A stretch of DNA of 64,000 nt, taken from NCBI RefSeq assembly GCF_030272615.1, contig NC_081413.1, forward strand, positions 145,858,476 through 145,922,475, given 5' to 3'. Position numbers and translations under genes: made by a program. This DNA comes from Cryptomeria japonica (lineage: Eukaryota > Streptophyta > Pinopsida > Cupressales > Cupressaceae). Numbering within the stretch: position 1 is the stretch's first letter; every line of letters begins with the position of its first letter. Of the stretch, positions 1 to 11,181 are shown one piece after another. The notes beneath the pieces were generated by a model. The model was not told the origin of the DNA, did no database searches, and saw only the letters and a program-made list of their open reading frames with translations.

Positions 1-1224
1 GGGCTCTGAAAAACCCAGGAGGGTGCTCCCTATGCCAATTTGTAATCTCTACACCAAAATCACAAATTACGCATGACACAAAGTAGATCATCTCATGTAA
101 AGGCTCAACAAAGAGGGAGAATTCTTAGGAATGGAAAACTCCTCAGTGATCCTCAACCAATTTGGAGCATGAGATGATTATATACACTTAGAAAGATACA
201 TGTAAATGAAAATATTATGATATTCGACAAATTATAGCAAATAGCTAGTGATTTCGAACAAAAAATCAACACCAAGATAGTTGCAAGCTATGATCAGTGC
301 CTTAATCCATTGGGTACATAAATTTTATTACATAAAATGTATGCCAACAGAATTTATCTAATAGCATATAAACCTAAAATAGTATTGCCTTGCAATACAT
401 CATATTTTCAACCCCAACCCAAAACTACTTATCAAAATCCCTGCAAATATCCCTACCACTCTGCAATTCTACTCAAACATTTAATTGGCCCCTTAGACCA
501 AAACATGAACAAAAAATACATACACCACAATAGTGCAATGAATGATAAATTCGTTAATGCTATTCATTCAAAATATAATAGAATAATACACTGGAGAGAA
601 ATGGGTTTGAGTTATATTTCTATTGAATAATCTAGTTGTCTTTGTCAAAATATAATTTATACATAACTCCTTCAAGAACCTACCAAAAAATAGACACAAG
701 ACTCTTTCTATTTTTCTCTACAAATGATCTTTAACGACTTTTTCATTTCACCTAGACTTTTCTATTCGAACTGGAAATTCGAAACACTCAAGGGTCCAAA
801 ATCGGAACCCCATCTCATAGCCCTAAATTTCCTTTTATAAAAAATCAAGGGGGAAAACAAGCTTCAGGCTAGAGGAGACACCTCTCATCTCAAAATGATC
901 ACATACAACTGCATTTTGTTACAAAAATATGCTATCCTTGATTTTATTCATACAAGATCAAAATCTACGTCTGCTTCTCTAAAACTCATGATGAATTTTA
1001 CTGCCATCGCCATTATACCGGTTCAAAAATATCTGCCACTAGAAGAAAAAATAGTTATATCAAACCATTTGCAACCTTTATGCATCATTCAGATACATTC
1101 TACTCCATGAACTATAATCTTCATTGGATGGCTAGTCAAAACTCATGACTTCATCATCTTTAGCCTTGTATGGAGTGTATTTAATGGCTACTTGATTTAC
1201 CTCTCTTTCAAAAGTTTCAAAAAA
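1..1224. other. Unassigned AT-rich DNA at left edge
   Basis: No supported gene is visible. The short open frames here (for example 337-630 and 895-1110) have no recognisable domain and AT-driven composition. The stretch lies downstream of the decayed minus-strand gene that ends near 1225, so it may be its 3' flank or part of an older repeat whose ends lie outside the window. Confidence 0.4.
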
Positions 1225-4181
1225 TCATCCTGTGGCAATTATTTTATCCATGCTATCCTCTAGCATATACATGTTTAGCCCTTCACATATTAGCTCTACA
1301 TGGGTATTGATGACTCTTTCTGCCTCCTCCTTCAAAAATTGTAGAGGCTTGACTACCCCTTCTTCATCTTTAATAACTGTCAAAAGAGTTTGATTCAACT
1401 CACTAAAATTTTTCATCAATTCCCTTACCTTTCTTTCTAAATTTTCTGACAAAATTTGGGCTTCTTGCATTGATTCTACCAACAAATATGTTGGTTGGAG
1501 TGCACGTGGTCTCTCAATATGATACTTAGAAGCCATGGACATTATTTTGAGCTCATTTCCCCTTTGCAACCTTTTTATAAACAAAGGAATTTCCATTTCT
1601 TTATCATCATAAAAAAGTATTATAGCAATAAATAATAAAGCATATAAGGCATTAACACTATTGAGTCTACTATAAACTTTTGCATTTAAATGAGTTAGCA
1701 CTGAGCTAACTATTTCCTTTTGCTACTAGGCTAATTGATCTTCTGATTCTTTCATCTTATTTTCTAATTCAACAATATTTTCTAAAAGCTGAGACTGAGT
1801 TGGTACAATTGATCTAGTGGCTTCAAGTTCATCATCATCATATGGGACTAATGACATACTACCAGATACCAACATTTATATCAGGTTGAACTGCTTCTTC
1901 TTCCTAGACAATAGGTGATGACCTAGATGTTGATGGCTCAGATGGCCTTGTAAGTGTAAGAAAGGAAACCTTTATCTGTCCCTGCTCAAAGAGTTGCACT
2001 CGCATTTGCAACTCCACACACCTTTGTTTAGCTGCATTGTAATCATTGAATAGTTTATCAAACTTTCTCATCAACTTTGCCTTGTTGAAGGCTTTTCTTT
2101 TTTAAGTCTCATGTTCCAACATAGCAACATCAACATTCAACTTTGTAGCCTCTACACTTCATGTGTCTGATGCTCTTTTTATAATGAGGCCTCCTCTCAA
2201 ATTGGGGTTTAAGTCAATGTTAGGATTTCTAGGTCCTTCCTCTAATGCCCATATTGCCAAGGTTGCATAATCATCTACTAAATATGATATGTTTAATGCC
2301 AACCTTGCTTCCTCCTCTAAATTGAATTGTTGACCTTTTTATTTCTTGATTGCATTGAAAGCCACTGCATTTGCTATGTCCCATTCTGGTAAAATCAGGA
2401 CTCCAGCCTAACTTATAATCATCCTACCCTTATCAGCAATGAATTATTTAAAATCTTCAATTATTTCTTTCTTGACCTCTTCTTGATTTTCTTGATCACA
2501 CCTATATGGCCTATGGGCCTTTTTCTCAATAGTTCTCCTTTTGTATTCTTTGATCTTCCTCTCTCATACTAATTGCAAAAAGGATGGGCTCCTCACAAAA
2601 GTATCATCCTCAAGGAACTTATCACATGCTTATTTTCTTGCATCCCTGAAAGCTTTACCTTGAATATCTAAAAGAGTGAGCTCCAACTCCGGATTAGGGG
2701 GCTAAAGAGGAATACCAATTTGCATTTCTGCACTTGTTGCTACAAACATATCTTCCTCTATTTGTTCTTCATCATGCCTTACAGGTGTAAAGGGCATAGG
2801 TGATGGTGAAGGACTTCTATCTGAGTCTTCAAGATCAATGATCTTGATTCCTTTAAAAGCCTTGATTTGCATCTTTGGGGAAGTTTTTGTACTCATTATA
2901 TTTTTACCCTTTTTGCTTACTAACCTTCCACTCTTGCAACTGCTCTCCTCTTCATCACATGTTTCTTCTCTTTCTCTTTTTTGAGAATATTCATGAACAT
3001 GTCTCCTTTCTACCATGCCACCTGCTCTTTGAGACAAAGGAGGTCGTGAGCTTGACTATTGCATCCCCATTTGATGAATTAGAGTTGATCCCTCCACAGT
3101 GATGGGTGTTGGATGATGTACATCATTTCTTTTAACTTGTCAGCCATGAACTTCTTCAAGTTTTGCCTTTTTCTCCTTTAAATTTAGCTTCAATTCATCA
3201 AAATTGTTCATAACAAAATAGACCTTAGCACAAAATGGAGTAAAATCCTTTATTGGATCATAAATTTGATCCATTTTTTGAATTGTAGCCCATAACTTTC
3301 TAAAGATTATCCATTTCCCTTTCCTCCACTCCTAAGTCATGGGATCAAATTAATTTCTAATTATATCCTCGAGAAAGTTATGCTCGTGAGGCAATAGACC
3401 TCCTTTTATTCTTCTCTTGAAGATATTATAAAACCACTCAGGATCGTTGTGTCTAGCTATGCACACCCCTAAATGATATGGTGTAAAGCACTTATCAAAA
3501 TATTCACATCCTCCTTTCAGAATTATAAAATAAGGGATTAGAGTATAAGAAGGGAAAATTGTTCCTTTTCCTTCTCCCTTTAATTCCCTATCATGAATGC
3601 ACCCTATTTTCCTCATTACCTCATCAAAAACCTATTCTCAAAGGAATGCTAAAAGGCAATACATGTGGTTATCTAGAGAAATCATAGGATCTGATAACAA
3701 TGTTTATAAGATAAGGGATAAAATTCCCCCAATTGAGATCAATCTTGACAAGTGGTAACCTCTCTTTGGGCCTTAGAAAATCATGTAGCTCCTTGGGGAT
3801 CCTCGGTGGGTTTAATATCAACCTTTGCCTCAACTTAGAAGAAAAGTTATTCTTAAATCTTATAAAACTAGCCTACTGTCTATCCTAGGACATATATGTG
3901 TTCCAAAGCTACACTGGAATCTCCTTTTTATCAATTGTCCTTTTGAGGTTCATGGTACCTTCAAAGTAATCTACGTTCCTAAACAAGAACATATGCACGA
4001 GCAAGGAATAGAAGAAGAATTAAACACTAACCACTTCATTTTTAATATCCTATAACCTCTCATGAATCCTATCTTCAAGGTATGGGGTGAAGTCAAAAAC
4101 CACTGTATAATCTAGATGTTGAATTTGTATGGCCATGTACATAAAATCAAGTGCCATAATTGTAATTGGATTGAAACCCAA
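1225..4181 (-). pseudogene. Decayed hypothetical gene, distal part (unknown function)
   Basis: A long minus-strand stretch reads as protein once stops and frameshifts are ignored. Better-preserved blocks are 3350-3616 (88 codons), 2702-3037 (a Ser- and acid-rich linker), about 1920-2110 (charged and Gln-rich, coiled-coil-like) and 1225-1701 (158 codons, helical, with a possible C-terminus). No domain family is recognised. Its upstream part lies at 14334-14890; the Copia element T1 separates the two. Removing T1 and one TACCT copy leaves the minus-strand frame continuous across the junction, apart from a TAG just before it. That continuity is the best evidence that both pieces are one gene. 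It may itself belong to an older repeat. Confidence 0.55.
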
Positions 4182-4186
4182 TACCT
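4182..4186. repeat. Left target-site duplication of T1 (TACCT)
   Basis: TACCT directly precedes the TGTTAG terminus of T1 and is repeated at 14329-14333 directly after the CA terminus. Confidence 0.85.
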
Positions 4187-4593
4187 TGTTAGGACCCGTA
4201 AGGTAATTGAGAAGGGGGGGTAATCAATTGAATATGAATTTCAACCCAAATACAACTTAATCAAACTTTATACTTAATACCTGTAAACCAAACTTAATGC
4301 TAGTTAACAGATTAATAGTTAATATCAATACCATAGAAACTTAATGCATGAAATAGAAAGAGAAACAACATCCACAACACATAACACAAATATTTTAACA
4401 TGGAAACCTTGTAAGGGGAAAAACCACTATGGGAAACCTTACCCACAATCAAATGATACTACTGCAGATAGTATGTGTGTACAAATGGGGTCTACACATG
4501 CAGAAAGGCCAACCACCTAGAGCTCACTGCTCAATCACAAAATAGGAGTCACACTGACTACAATTGGATGGTTAAATCCAATGATAATGTACT
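4187..4593 (-). repeat. T1 3' LTR, distal fragment
   Basis: This matches the first about 400 plus-strand bases of the LTR at 13262-14328, including the G-run region and the block ending just before GTACT. It stops where T2 begins and continues at 12442. Confidence 0.85.
4589..4593. repeat. Left target-site duplication of T2 (GTACT)
   Basis: GTACT occurs here and at 12442-12446. The uninterrupted sister LTR of T1 carries a single GTACT at 13664-13668 in the same context, so the empty site is seen directly. Confidence 0.92.
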
Positions 4594-5823
4594 TGTAAAG
4601 CGGAAAAATCGCGATCGAACCCTAGTTGCTCTCCCCTCTTCCAACTCCAAGGAGAGAGAAGGGAGGTTTGCTAGGATTCGATGGTTTTCACTTAGGGGAG
4701 AGACTTTACATTCAAAAGAGGGGTTGAAACCCACAAGATCCAATCCCACGCAATGGAAGATTGGATGCTAAATGAGTTTCAAGGGTTATAACAACAAGGC
4801 TACCCTCTTTTGTAAAGAATGTGCATAGAAGAATTGAGCTAGGAATGCATAGAAGGTGACAAAGATTCGCTTATAAACTAAGATAGGAATACAGTATGAA
4901 GTTGCGGACCTGGAATTAGTAGTAAAATGTCGATACGGCACTGTCCTGCAAATTTTAGCAAAAGTTGTCAGGACGATGGCGCCCGGCGCCACGGTCCTCC
5001 GAAAAATCCGCGAAATGAAGGGGGATCTGTTCATCTCTGCACAAGGATTCCAGATCTTCAATCTCAGCCGCGTACCTGCAACCTACACACAGAAAAGCGA
5101 AGACGATTGGGGGGTTAGGGATTAGGGGTTTGCCTTTAGGTCAAACCCCAGTTTTGGAATTAACCAAGAAATGAGCAAGAGCTGTAAATGTAAGTGACTG
5201 TAAAACAAGTACTAATACCTTGTTCTAAGGATGTTTGTATCCTTATGTGCGAAGGTTTAGATGTTGTATGTTGTATGTTGTAGTAGTATGTGATCTCCTC
5301 TTCAATGGTTGAATCCTTGTCTTGAATGCAACACTTAGCCTTGAATGGAGACTTGAAATGATCAATTGCTTAAAGGAATGCTTGAATGCTTGAATGCTTG
5401 AGTATAGTTTCCACGCTTTGTACACATCTCCTCTTCTTCCCAAATGAGAGAGAAAAATGTAGTTTATATACTTGTCAATTAGGGCTGATAGACTGATTTT
5501 CCTGACCTTAGGCCGACCAGGAAAGTTAATTTCCAAATTGCAAAAAAAAAGACCTGAGACCCCTTAGGAGACCGGGCCCAAAATAGGACCCAGGGACCAG
5601 GGCGCTGGGCGCCCTGGTCTTGAGGGACCAGGGCACTGGGCGCTTTGGTCCCACCTCCTGGGACATCAGGGTGCAAGGAGGTTCAGGCCAGGGTACTTGA
5701 AAAATGCAGTTTTTGGTGTCGTGAGCAAGTTTCGGGGTCTCCATCCAGGTTGCATGTTGCGTCGCCATCATGAAGACCGAAATGCAGTCGAAATTGCAAG
5801 TGTCGCAATTTTAGGACGCTACA
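4594..5823 (-). repeat. T2 3' LTR (1230 bp)
   Basis: Plus-strand reading starts TGTAAAGCGG and ends GCTACA, matching 11182-12441. It contains a near-palindrome at 4971-4997 and two 31-bp palindromic units at 5595-5650, where the other LTR has three. Confidence 0.92.
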
Positions 5824-5838
5824 TTTAGCCCCCACTTT
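5824..5838 (-). promoter_or_regulatory. T2 polypurine tract
   Basis: Read on the minus strand, AAAGTGGGGGCTAAA directly abuts the TG that starts the 3' LTR, the expected place for the plus-strand DNA primer. Confidence 0.75.
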
Positions 5839-6567
5839 AGCGGGAGTATGTATGCTCATACTTCCGGTAAAGTACAAGGAAACAACATTGAAAAACTTTC
5901 ACCACGTCAAGGAGGCAAGACACACCAAGCCCCCAGTGGACTAAGGATCTTACGACTTCGATTGACAAAGTAAAAGGGAAGATCACGAGGGAGAACCATG
6001 ACTGTCAGTAGTAAGGTTCCCTCACTATGAGTCATGCAAAAAAAGATATCAAGAATTTTCAAGGCAAAGCTAAATTTGCCAGGAAATTCTCAAGTATCTT
6101 GAAAAGATATGAACGGGATGTATGCCCCCCTACGTTAAAGCGATTGCACACGCCTCACCGGGGGTGATTGTTTTAACGTAGTGATACACATAAGAATGAG
6201 AAAGGAAAGGAGCACGTTATCGCAAGGATTTAGCCCCCAAGTGTGAGATAAGCCCAAGGATAATAGACACAAAACACAAAGCACGAGGTGACTTCGCTTT
6301 CCTCGGGGTCAGTGTGCTGTATGATAAGTCATGTATATATATCATATGTATGTATGCATAATTGTTCTTCATTCCCCAATCAAGGAAGGTCACCTAGAAG
6401 AAGGGAACATATGTGTCTTTTGAGTCAACATGAGAGAGATCAAGAGATCTCAATGCTTTGCATCATCCTCAAGTAGACAACACTAAGGACAACAAATAGA
6501 AGAATGAGAATAACATATAGAAGAAGTAACACAAGAGAGGAGGAGAGAATCTGCTATGCTAATGTAA
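5839..6567 (-). other. T2 3' untranslated region
   Basis: This lies between the stop of the protease-region frame and the polypurine tract. No domain is seen, and no sign of the polymerase region that would lie here in a complete Gypsy element. Short plus-strand frames look spurious. Confidence 0.6.
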
Positions 6568-8628
6568 CTAGTCTAGCACGTCATCTACCCCCCGATCTTG
6601 CTGATCAATGTTTCGGGAAGGCAGGGAACACGCTAGAGGAGGAACATTCAACATAGCAGATGGAGCTATCACAAGATCCAAACAAGGGCTATGTTCATGT
6701 TCCGAGCCACATTGTTCTTGTCTAGGAGCTAGGATAAGTGCTTTAGAAAATTCGTTAGATAAATGGTTATCAATATCAACAAGTTCATATTCACTATCAG
6801 AAGCAAGAGAAGTAATATTTTCATCATGAATAACATTTTCATCTATATCATCATCAAGATTTATAAAAATAGGATCTTTAACTCGCACAGGATCAAGACC
6901 ATCATGCATCTTATGTTTAGGAGATTTAGGCTCAATGTCCGGCTGAGGAGAAAATGGAATAATGCTTGTTGAAGGTGTTTTTGGAGATTTCAAAGTTTGA
7001 GAAGCAGCTGCTTGAGCCCTAAGACGACGCTTTCGTCGGCGTTCACGTGCAGAACGATTTCGTCTAGTCTTAGTAGGAAGTGAAGAAGATTGAGGAGGAG
7101 GAATGTTCTCATCCCTATCACTTGGGTGTTTAGGTTGTGGTCTCTTAGGCTGGATAATAGGAGAAGAAGAAGGTCTCTTCTCTCTATAAAAGGAAGGAGG
7201 AGGAACTACTCCATATAAAGGAGGAATTTTTGGTTTAGGAAGGAGACCAAGTCCATCATGACGAGGAGGTATAGGTCTACTTTTAGGAAGTTTATTAGAC
7301 ATAGACATAGTCACATCCATAAAGATGGGTTGGGAATCTTCTTGAGGAAAGACATTAGTTTTATCTTTCAAAGGAAGAACTTCCTTCTCAAGAATGATAG
7401 GAATGTCAAGTTTAGGTGTTCTAGGTTCACTTAAAGATAGGATCATATCTGTTTTCCACTTTTGATAAGATTTGAAAAGATGATCACTTCGCGGAGGAAG
7501 GGATTGGAATTGTTTAGGCCAAAAGTAATCAAGAGGAACACTAGAGGTTCTTTCAGCTGGTTTAAAGAGGCTATGATTGACAGTAACAACTTCACCATTA
7601 TGGGGAAATTTCAAACACTTATGAATAGAAGAAGCAATAGCTTTCATGGAAGATAGCCAAGGATAGCCAAGCTTCACATGAAATTGTTCGGAAGAAGGAA
7701 TAATAGCAAAGTTCACATCAAGGGATTTGTTATAGACCTCAATAGGCAATGTAATAGAACCAATTGCAGGAGAAGAAAATGCATCAAATAGTTTCACAAT
7801 CACATCTATTTTGTCATAAATCACTTGATTCAATTGCAAAGTAAAAAGAAATTCTTCAGTAATAACATTAACCATGCACGAAGGATCAATAAGCACTCCA
7901 CGGCAAGGTGTATTCTTGACTTTTGCAACTATGTATAAAGGACCATCAGGTGCCCTAATGGTTTCATTGGAATCAAATGTGATGGAAGGTTCTTTAGGGT
8001 TTTCTTGCTGCTCTACAAATTTAATCACATTTGGAGTCATAGACACAAGACCATCAGATGAAAGAGAGGAATCATTAGTCTCAATCGCATTAGAGGTATG
8101 AGAAGGTAATGGATCAGTGAAAATCTGAAGATTTTGATTAGGAGGAGCTACAGATGTATTTCCTTTATCATTCACTCCAGAAACAGAAATAGTATTATTA
8201 TCAATCAAATCTTGAATTTTACCCTTTAAAGAAAAACATTTTTCAGTATCATGCCCAGGCTGACGATGAAATTGACAAAAGACTTTGTTATCAAAATAAG
8301 GTGAAGTAATCTTTGCAGGATCAATTTGTCTTATAGGAGGAAGAGTAAGCACATTTTGTTCCAATAACTTATTCATAATACTATGCAATGATTCATTCAA
8401 AGGAGTATACTTTCTTTCTTTCTTGAAAAATTTAGAAATAGGAGGCACACCTGATGCTGCATTCACATTGTTGTTGATGATGTTTTCATTGAATTTGATG
8501 GAATCTCTGTTCGGTTTAAACTTCCCAAATGGTTGTTGACTGCTATCACCCTTATCACTCGGAGCCATAGGATGTGATTGTTCCATTTGACTCACAGTCA
8601 GTTGATAATTGTGAAGAGTTGCACACAA
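6568..8628 (-). CDS. T2 nucleocapsid and aspartic-protease-like region, 686 codons
   Basis: This is the downstream part of the T2 polyprotein, in the same frame as gag and separated from it only by a TAG. Near residue 118 is a variant zinc knuckle, C-X2-H-X4-H-X4-C (C118, H121, H126, C131). Around residues 228-350 the sequence resembles a retropepsin fold, with the catalytic Asp at about 248 followed by Pro-Ser instead of the usual Thr/Ser-Gly, so proteolysis is doubtful. Residues about 430-520 are Pro-rich; about 520-545 form a strongly basic Arg patch that could bind RNA or act as a nuclear signal. There is no RT or integrase. No ATG lies at the beginning; translation would depend on the gag start. 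Confidence 0.75.
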   Translation of the reverse strand: MCATLHNYQLTVSQMEQSHPMAPSDKGDSSQQPFGKFKPNRDSIKFNENIINNNVNAASGVPPISKFFKKERKYTPLNESLHSIMNKLLEQNVLTLPPIRQIDPAKITSPYFDNKVFCQFHRQPGHDTEKCFSLKGKIQDLIDNNTISVSGVNDKGNTSVAPPNQNLQIFTDPLPSHTSNAIETNDSSLSSDGLVSMTPNVIKFVEQQENPKEPSITFDSNETIRAPDGPLYIVAKVKNTPCRGVLIDPSCMVNVITEEFLFTLQLNQVIYDKIDVIVKLFDAFSSPAIGSITLPIEVYNKSLDVNFAIIPSSEQFHVKLGYPWLSSMKAIASSIHKCLKFPHNGEVVTVNHSLFKPAERTSSVPLDYFWPKQFQSLPPRSDHLFKSYQKWKTDMILSLSEPRTPKLDIPIILEKEVLPLKDKTNVFPQEDSQPIFMDVTMSMSNKLPKSRPIPPRHDGLGLLPKPKIPPLYGVVPPPSFYREKRPSSSPIIQPKRPQPKHPSDRDENIPPPQSSSLPTKTRRNRSARERRRKRRLRAQAAASQTLKSPKTPSTSIIPFSPQPDIEPKSPKHKMHDGLDPVRVKDPIFINLDDDIDENVIHDENITSLASDSEYELVDIDNHLSNEFSKALILAPRQEQCGSEHEHSPCLDLVIAPSAMLNVPPLACSLPSRNIDQQDRGVDDVLD

Positions 8629-10011
8629 CTATTGGAAAGAAGTAAACTCAGAAAACAGAAGTTTGTCTCGAATATCTTTTTGTAAATTAGAAATAAAGAT
8701 TCTTTGAATATCATTGTCAGGCACTAGAAAAGAAATTTGAGCATACAAATGCTTATATCTACCAATGAAATCAATCACTTTTTCTTTAACACCTTGTTTA
8801 CAATGCATTAAATCAATCAAAGTAACTTTAGGACTTATATTGTTTTGAAATTGTTGAATGAAAGCATTTGCAAGTTGTTCGAAAGAAGTAATAGAATAAG
8901 AAGGCAACGAGCAATACCATTGTAGGGTTTTGTCTCTTAATGTTCTCGTGAATAGTTTTGCAAGCAACCTTTGGTCATAAGCAAAATCAGTACAAATTGT
9001 TTGAAAAGTCTTAACATGTGTTAGAGGATCACCTTTACCATTATAAAGTTCCAAATGCGGGATTTCGACATGTTTAGGAGGGATAGCTCGAACAATGTCA
9101 AGAGAAAGTGGGCTCGCAACATCAAATGTGGGCACACTAAACTTAGATTGATTCATAGAGGCAATTTGTTGCTGTAAAGAAGAGACAGTTTGTGCAAGAT
9201 TGTTAATGGTCGCTTCAGTCGAAGGGTTCATATTAGATGTGTTAGATTGAGATGGAGGTGTTATGTTATTGAAAGAAGGTAAAGAGTAAGGTGGTGGGAC
9301 CCTATGATAATTAGTCATAGGAGATGATTGGACAAGAGGAACACTACGAGGAGGAATGGAATGGTTAAACGAATTGCCCCCTTGCGTCATGTTCATTTGT
9401 GAAGATGTAATAGGAACACTCATTGAAGGAGTGAATGAAGAAGTCGGATTGAATGAAGGAAGAGGGTTAATTGAAAAGGAAGGATTGCCCCCATGACTAC
9501 TGATCACAGGAGGAATGTCTTGTGTAGAAGTAGCCATTATGTTTGATGTAAAGGTAGGTATGCTAGCAATAGAAGTCATCAAAGGAATAGAATGATTGAC
9601 TTGAGTAGGAGGTTGTGTATAACCTAAAGTTTCGGCACAACTCTTCATAGGCATCACGTTCAAATTCACAATGTGTGAAATACCACGCAAAATATCAATT
9701 CCATTCTTATCACTTTGAAGCATACGTTTTAGACCCTCAATTAAAGGAAGAGCTTGACTATCAGGGTATTCTTGAGACATCCATTGTCGAAAATTGTCAA
9801 ATTGGTTATCCAATTTCGAAAGTTGTTCTTCAGAAACCTCATGGAGAGCTTCTTGATCATTAGGAGGATTAGAGGAATTACCCATGTCCTCATTAAAAAG
9901 GCTATTCAAATTAGGTTCCATCTCCTCAGTAGTTAAACCTCGGAAAGACTTAATTCTACAGCTTCGTCTAACGGGAATAGTGTAAGTAGGGCTTATTGTT
10001 GTAAAACTCAT
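8629..10011 (-). CDS. gag: T2 gag polyprotein, 460 codons, ended by in-frame TAG
   Basis: The first ATG after the leader lies at 10011 (minus strand). Residues 1-60 are basic then acidic, about 130-280 are Ser/Pro/Asn-rich, and about 319-460 match the plant retrotransposon gag (capsid) family, with the GKGDPL...F block and a following Trp-Tyr motif. The frame closes with TAG after SFQ, and the next codon continues gag-like sequence without a shift. By comparison with related gags the TAG most likely replaced CAG (Gln), so it is read as a disabling mutation. Regulated readthrough is possible but unsupported. The product would assemble particles in the cytoplasm. Confidence 0.82.
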   Translation of the reverse strand: MSFTTISPTYTIPVRRSCRIKSFRGLTTEEMEPNLNSLFNEDMGNSSNPPNDQEALHEVSEEQLSKLDNQFDNFRQWMSQEYPDSQALPLIEGLKRMLQSDKNGIDILRGISHIVNLNVMPMKSCAETLGYTQPPTQVNHSIPLMTSIASIPTFTSNIMATSTQDIPPVISSHGGNPSFSINPLPSFNPTSSFTPSMSVPITSSQMNMTQGGNSFNHSIPPRSVPLVQSSPMTNYHRVPPPYSLPSFNNITPPSQSNTSNMNPSTEATINNLAQTVSSLQQQIASMNQSKFSVPTFDVASPLSLDIVRAIPPKHVEIPHLELYNGKGDPLTHVKTFQTICTDFAYDQRLLAKLFTRTLRDKTLQWYCSLPSYSITSFEQLANAFIQQFQNNISPKVTLIDLMHCKQGVKEKVIDFIGRYKHLYAQISFLVPDNDIQRIFISNLQKDIRDKLLFSEFTSFQ

Positions 10012-10117
10012 GCACTAGAGAAGGAGAGAAAATTTTGATTTTAGAGGTAGCAATTTTCAGTAAAATCAGCCAATCTTCTGGATTTAAGCTGTTAAATGCA
10101 ATCACGACAGTCTCCCG

Positions 10118-10190
10118 AAATTTCGGAAAAAATGTCCGGGACCGTGACGCTCGGAGTGCAACACGGTCCTTGCAACTTTTTTCGAAATTT
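10118..10190. repeat. Inverted repeat (hairpin) 1 in T2 leader
   Basis: Arms beginning AAATTTCGG and ending CGAAATTT flank a GGACCGTG / CACGGTCC core. Pairing is imperfect but runs for roughly 25-30 bases per arm. Confidence 0.7.
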
Positions 10191-10740
10191 GCAGGGATGA
10201 AAGGTATGATGATTTTAAAGCCAATCTGAAAAAATTGAGTGATTTTACGATCTGTAGATAGGCCAAATTAAAGTTGCAATCTCAAAATTGAACCCTACCC
10301 AGATTGTCGAAAAATGCAAAATTTGAATTTTGAAAAAAAGAGGGAAACTGAAATTTTGAATTTTATGATTTTAGAGGGAATGTCAAGAGCAATGCAAATT
10401 TTGAAATTTAAAAATTGACTCAATTTCACGCAAAATTCAATTCTGAAAGCGAAAATCAAAGTTGTTGGAATTAAGCACTTAATTTCAAAAGTCACAAAAT
10501 GCAAGAATTTGAATAAAGCACTGAAATTTTTAATGAATGTTAACGCACTTTTCAGATTTAGGACAGTAAGAACACAATTTTGACACAAAATTTCAGTTTC
10601 AATGATTTTTGAATGTTTAAAAGCCTTAATCCAAGCAATCACAAGACCAACTTTGACTGTAATTTTGAAGGTGTTAAAATTGATAAAATCAGCCAAAATT
10701 CTGGATTTTAGCAGAAAAATATAGTAAGATCTCGCTCTCG

Positions 10741-10809
10741 AAATTTTGGAAAAAATGTCGAGGACGATGGCGCTCGGCGCCACGGTCCTCGCAACTTTTT
10801 TCCAAATTT
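10741..10809. repeat. Inverted repeat (hairpin) 2 in T2 leader
   Basis: Two 33-base arms (10741-10773 and 10777-10809) with a 3-base loop; 26 of 33 positions pair by direct comparison. The inner part GAGGAC..TGGCGC pairs almost fully. Confidence 0.82.
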
Positions 10810-11157
10810 TCAGGGATGAAAGATATTGTGATTTTATTGCGGAATCCAAAGTTATAGCTGATTTGGAGATGTTTTGATCAGTGAAATTGTCAGACAAAGG
10901 TTGAATCAAGAGGGTTTCAAAAATTAGGGTTTTGACACTTAACCACTTAATTTTCAAAATTAAAACATAGATATGAATTGATAATTTGTAATAGAAGGAC
11001 AGATCTGAAACAAGCATCAACAATTAAACATTTCACAAGTTTAATTACTAAAAAGAAAATTTAGGGTTTTTATGCAATCACCTCTAAAATTTTGCAAAAG
11101 ATCAAACATGGAAATGTAATCAATTTTTTCAGATCTAAGCATAAAAAATCAGAAAGG

Positions 11158-11181
11158 ATGTTCACGTCGGGTTCACCAAAA
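11158..11181 (-). promoter_or_regulatory. T2 primer-binding site
   Basis: The minus strand just inside the 5' LTR reads TTTTGGTGAACCCGACGTGA. The position fits a primer-binding site; I could not assign the tRNA. The same sequence with one change follows the T9 LTR at 63573. Confidence 0.65.

Larger units (their letters stand above)
10012..11157 (-). other. T2 5' leader with long hairpins
   Basis: This 1.15-kb leader lies between the primer-binding site and the gag ATG. It contains two long imperfect inverted repeats (10118-10190 and 10741-10809) built on the same core as the LTR palindrome. A 242-codon minus-strand frame (10295-11023) overlaps them but has AT-biased composition and no domain, so it is treated as chance. 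The hairpins are candidates for packaging or dimerisation signals; this is inference. Confidence 0.65.

Noticed and set aside
337-630. 97-codon frame near the left edge
   Set aside because: No domain, low-complexity AT-driven sequence, no neighbouring coding support.
8629-8631. UAG between T2 gag and protease as programmed readthrough
   Set aside because: The following bases do not match the best-known readthrough contexts, and CAG-to-TAG decay is widespread in the window. A single copy cannot decide it.
10295-11023. 242-codon minus-strand frame in the T2 leader
   Set aside because: It overlaps the leader hairpins, has AT-biased Ile/Leu/Lys/Phe composition, no domain, and lies before the gag start.
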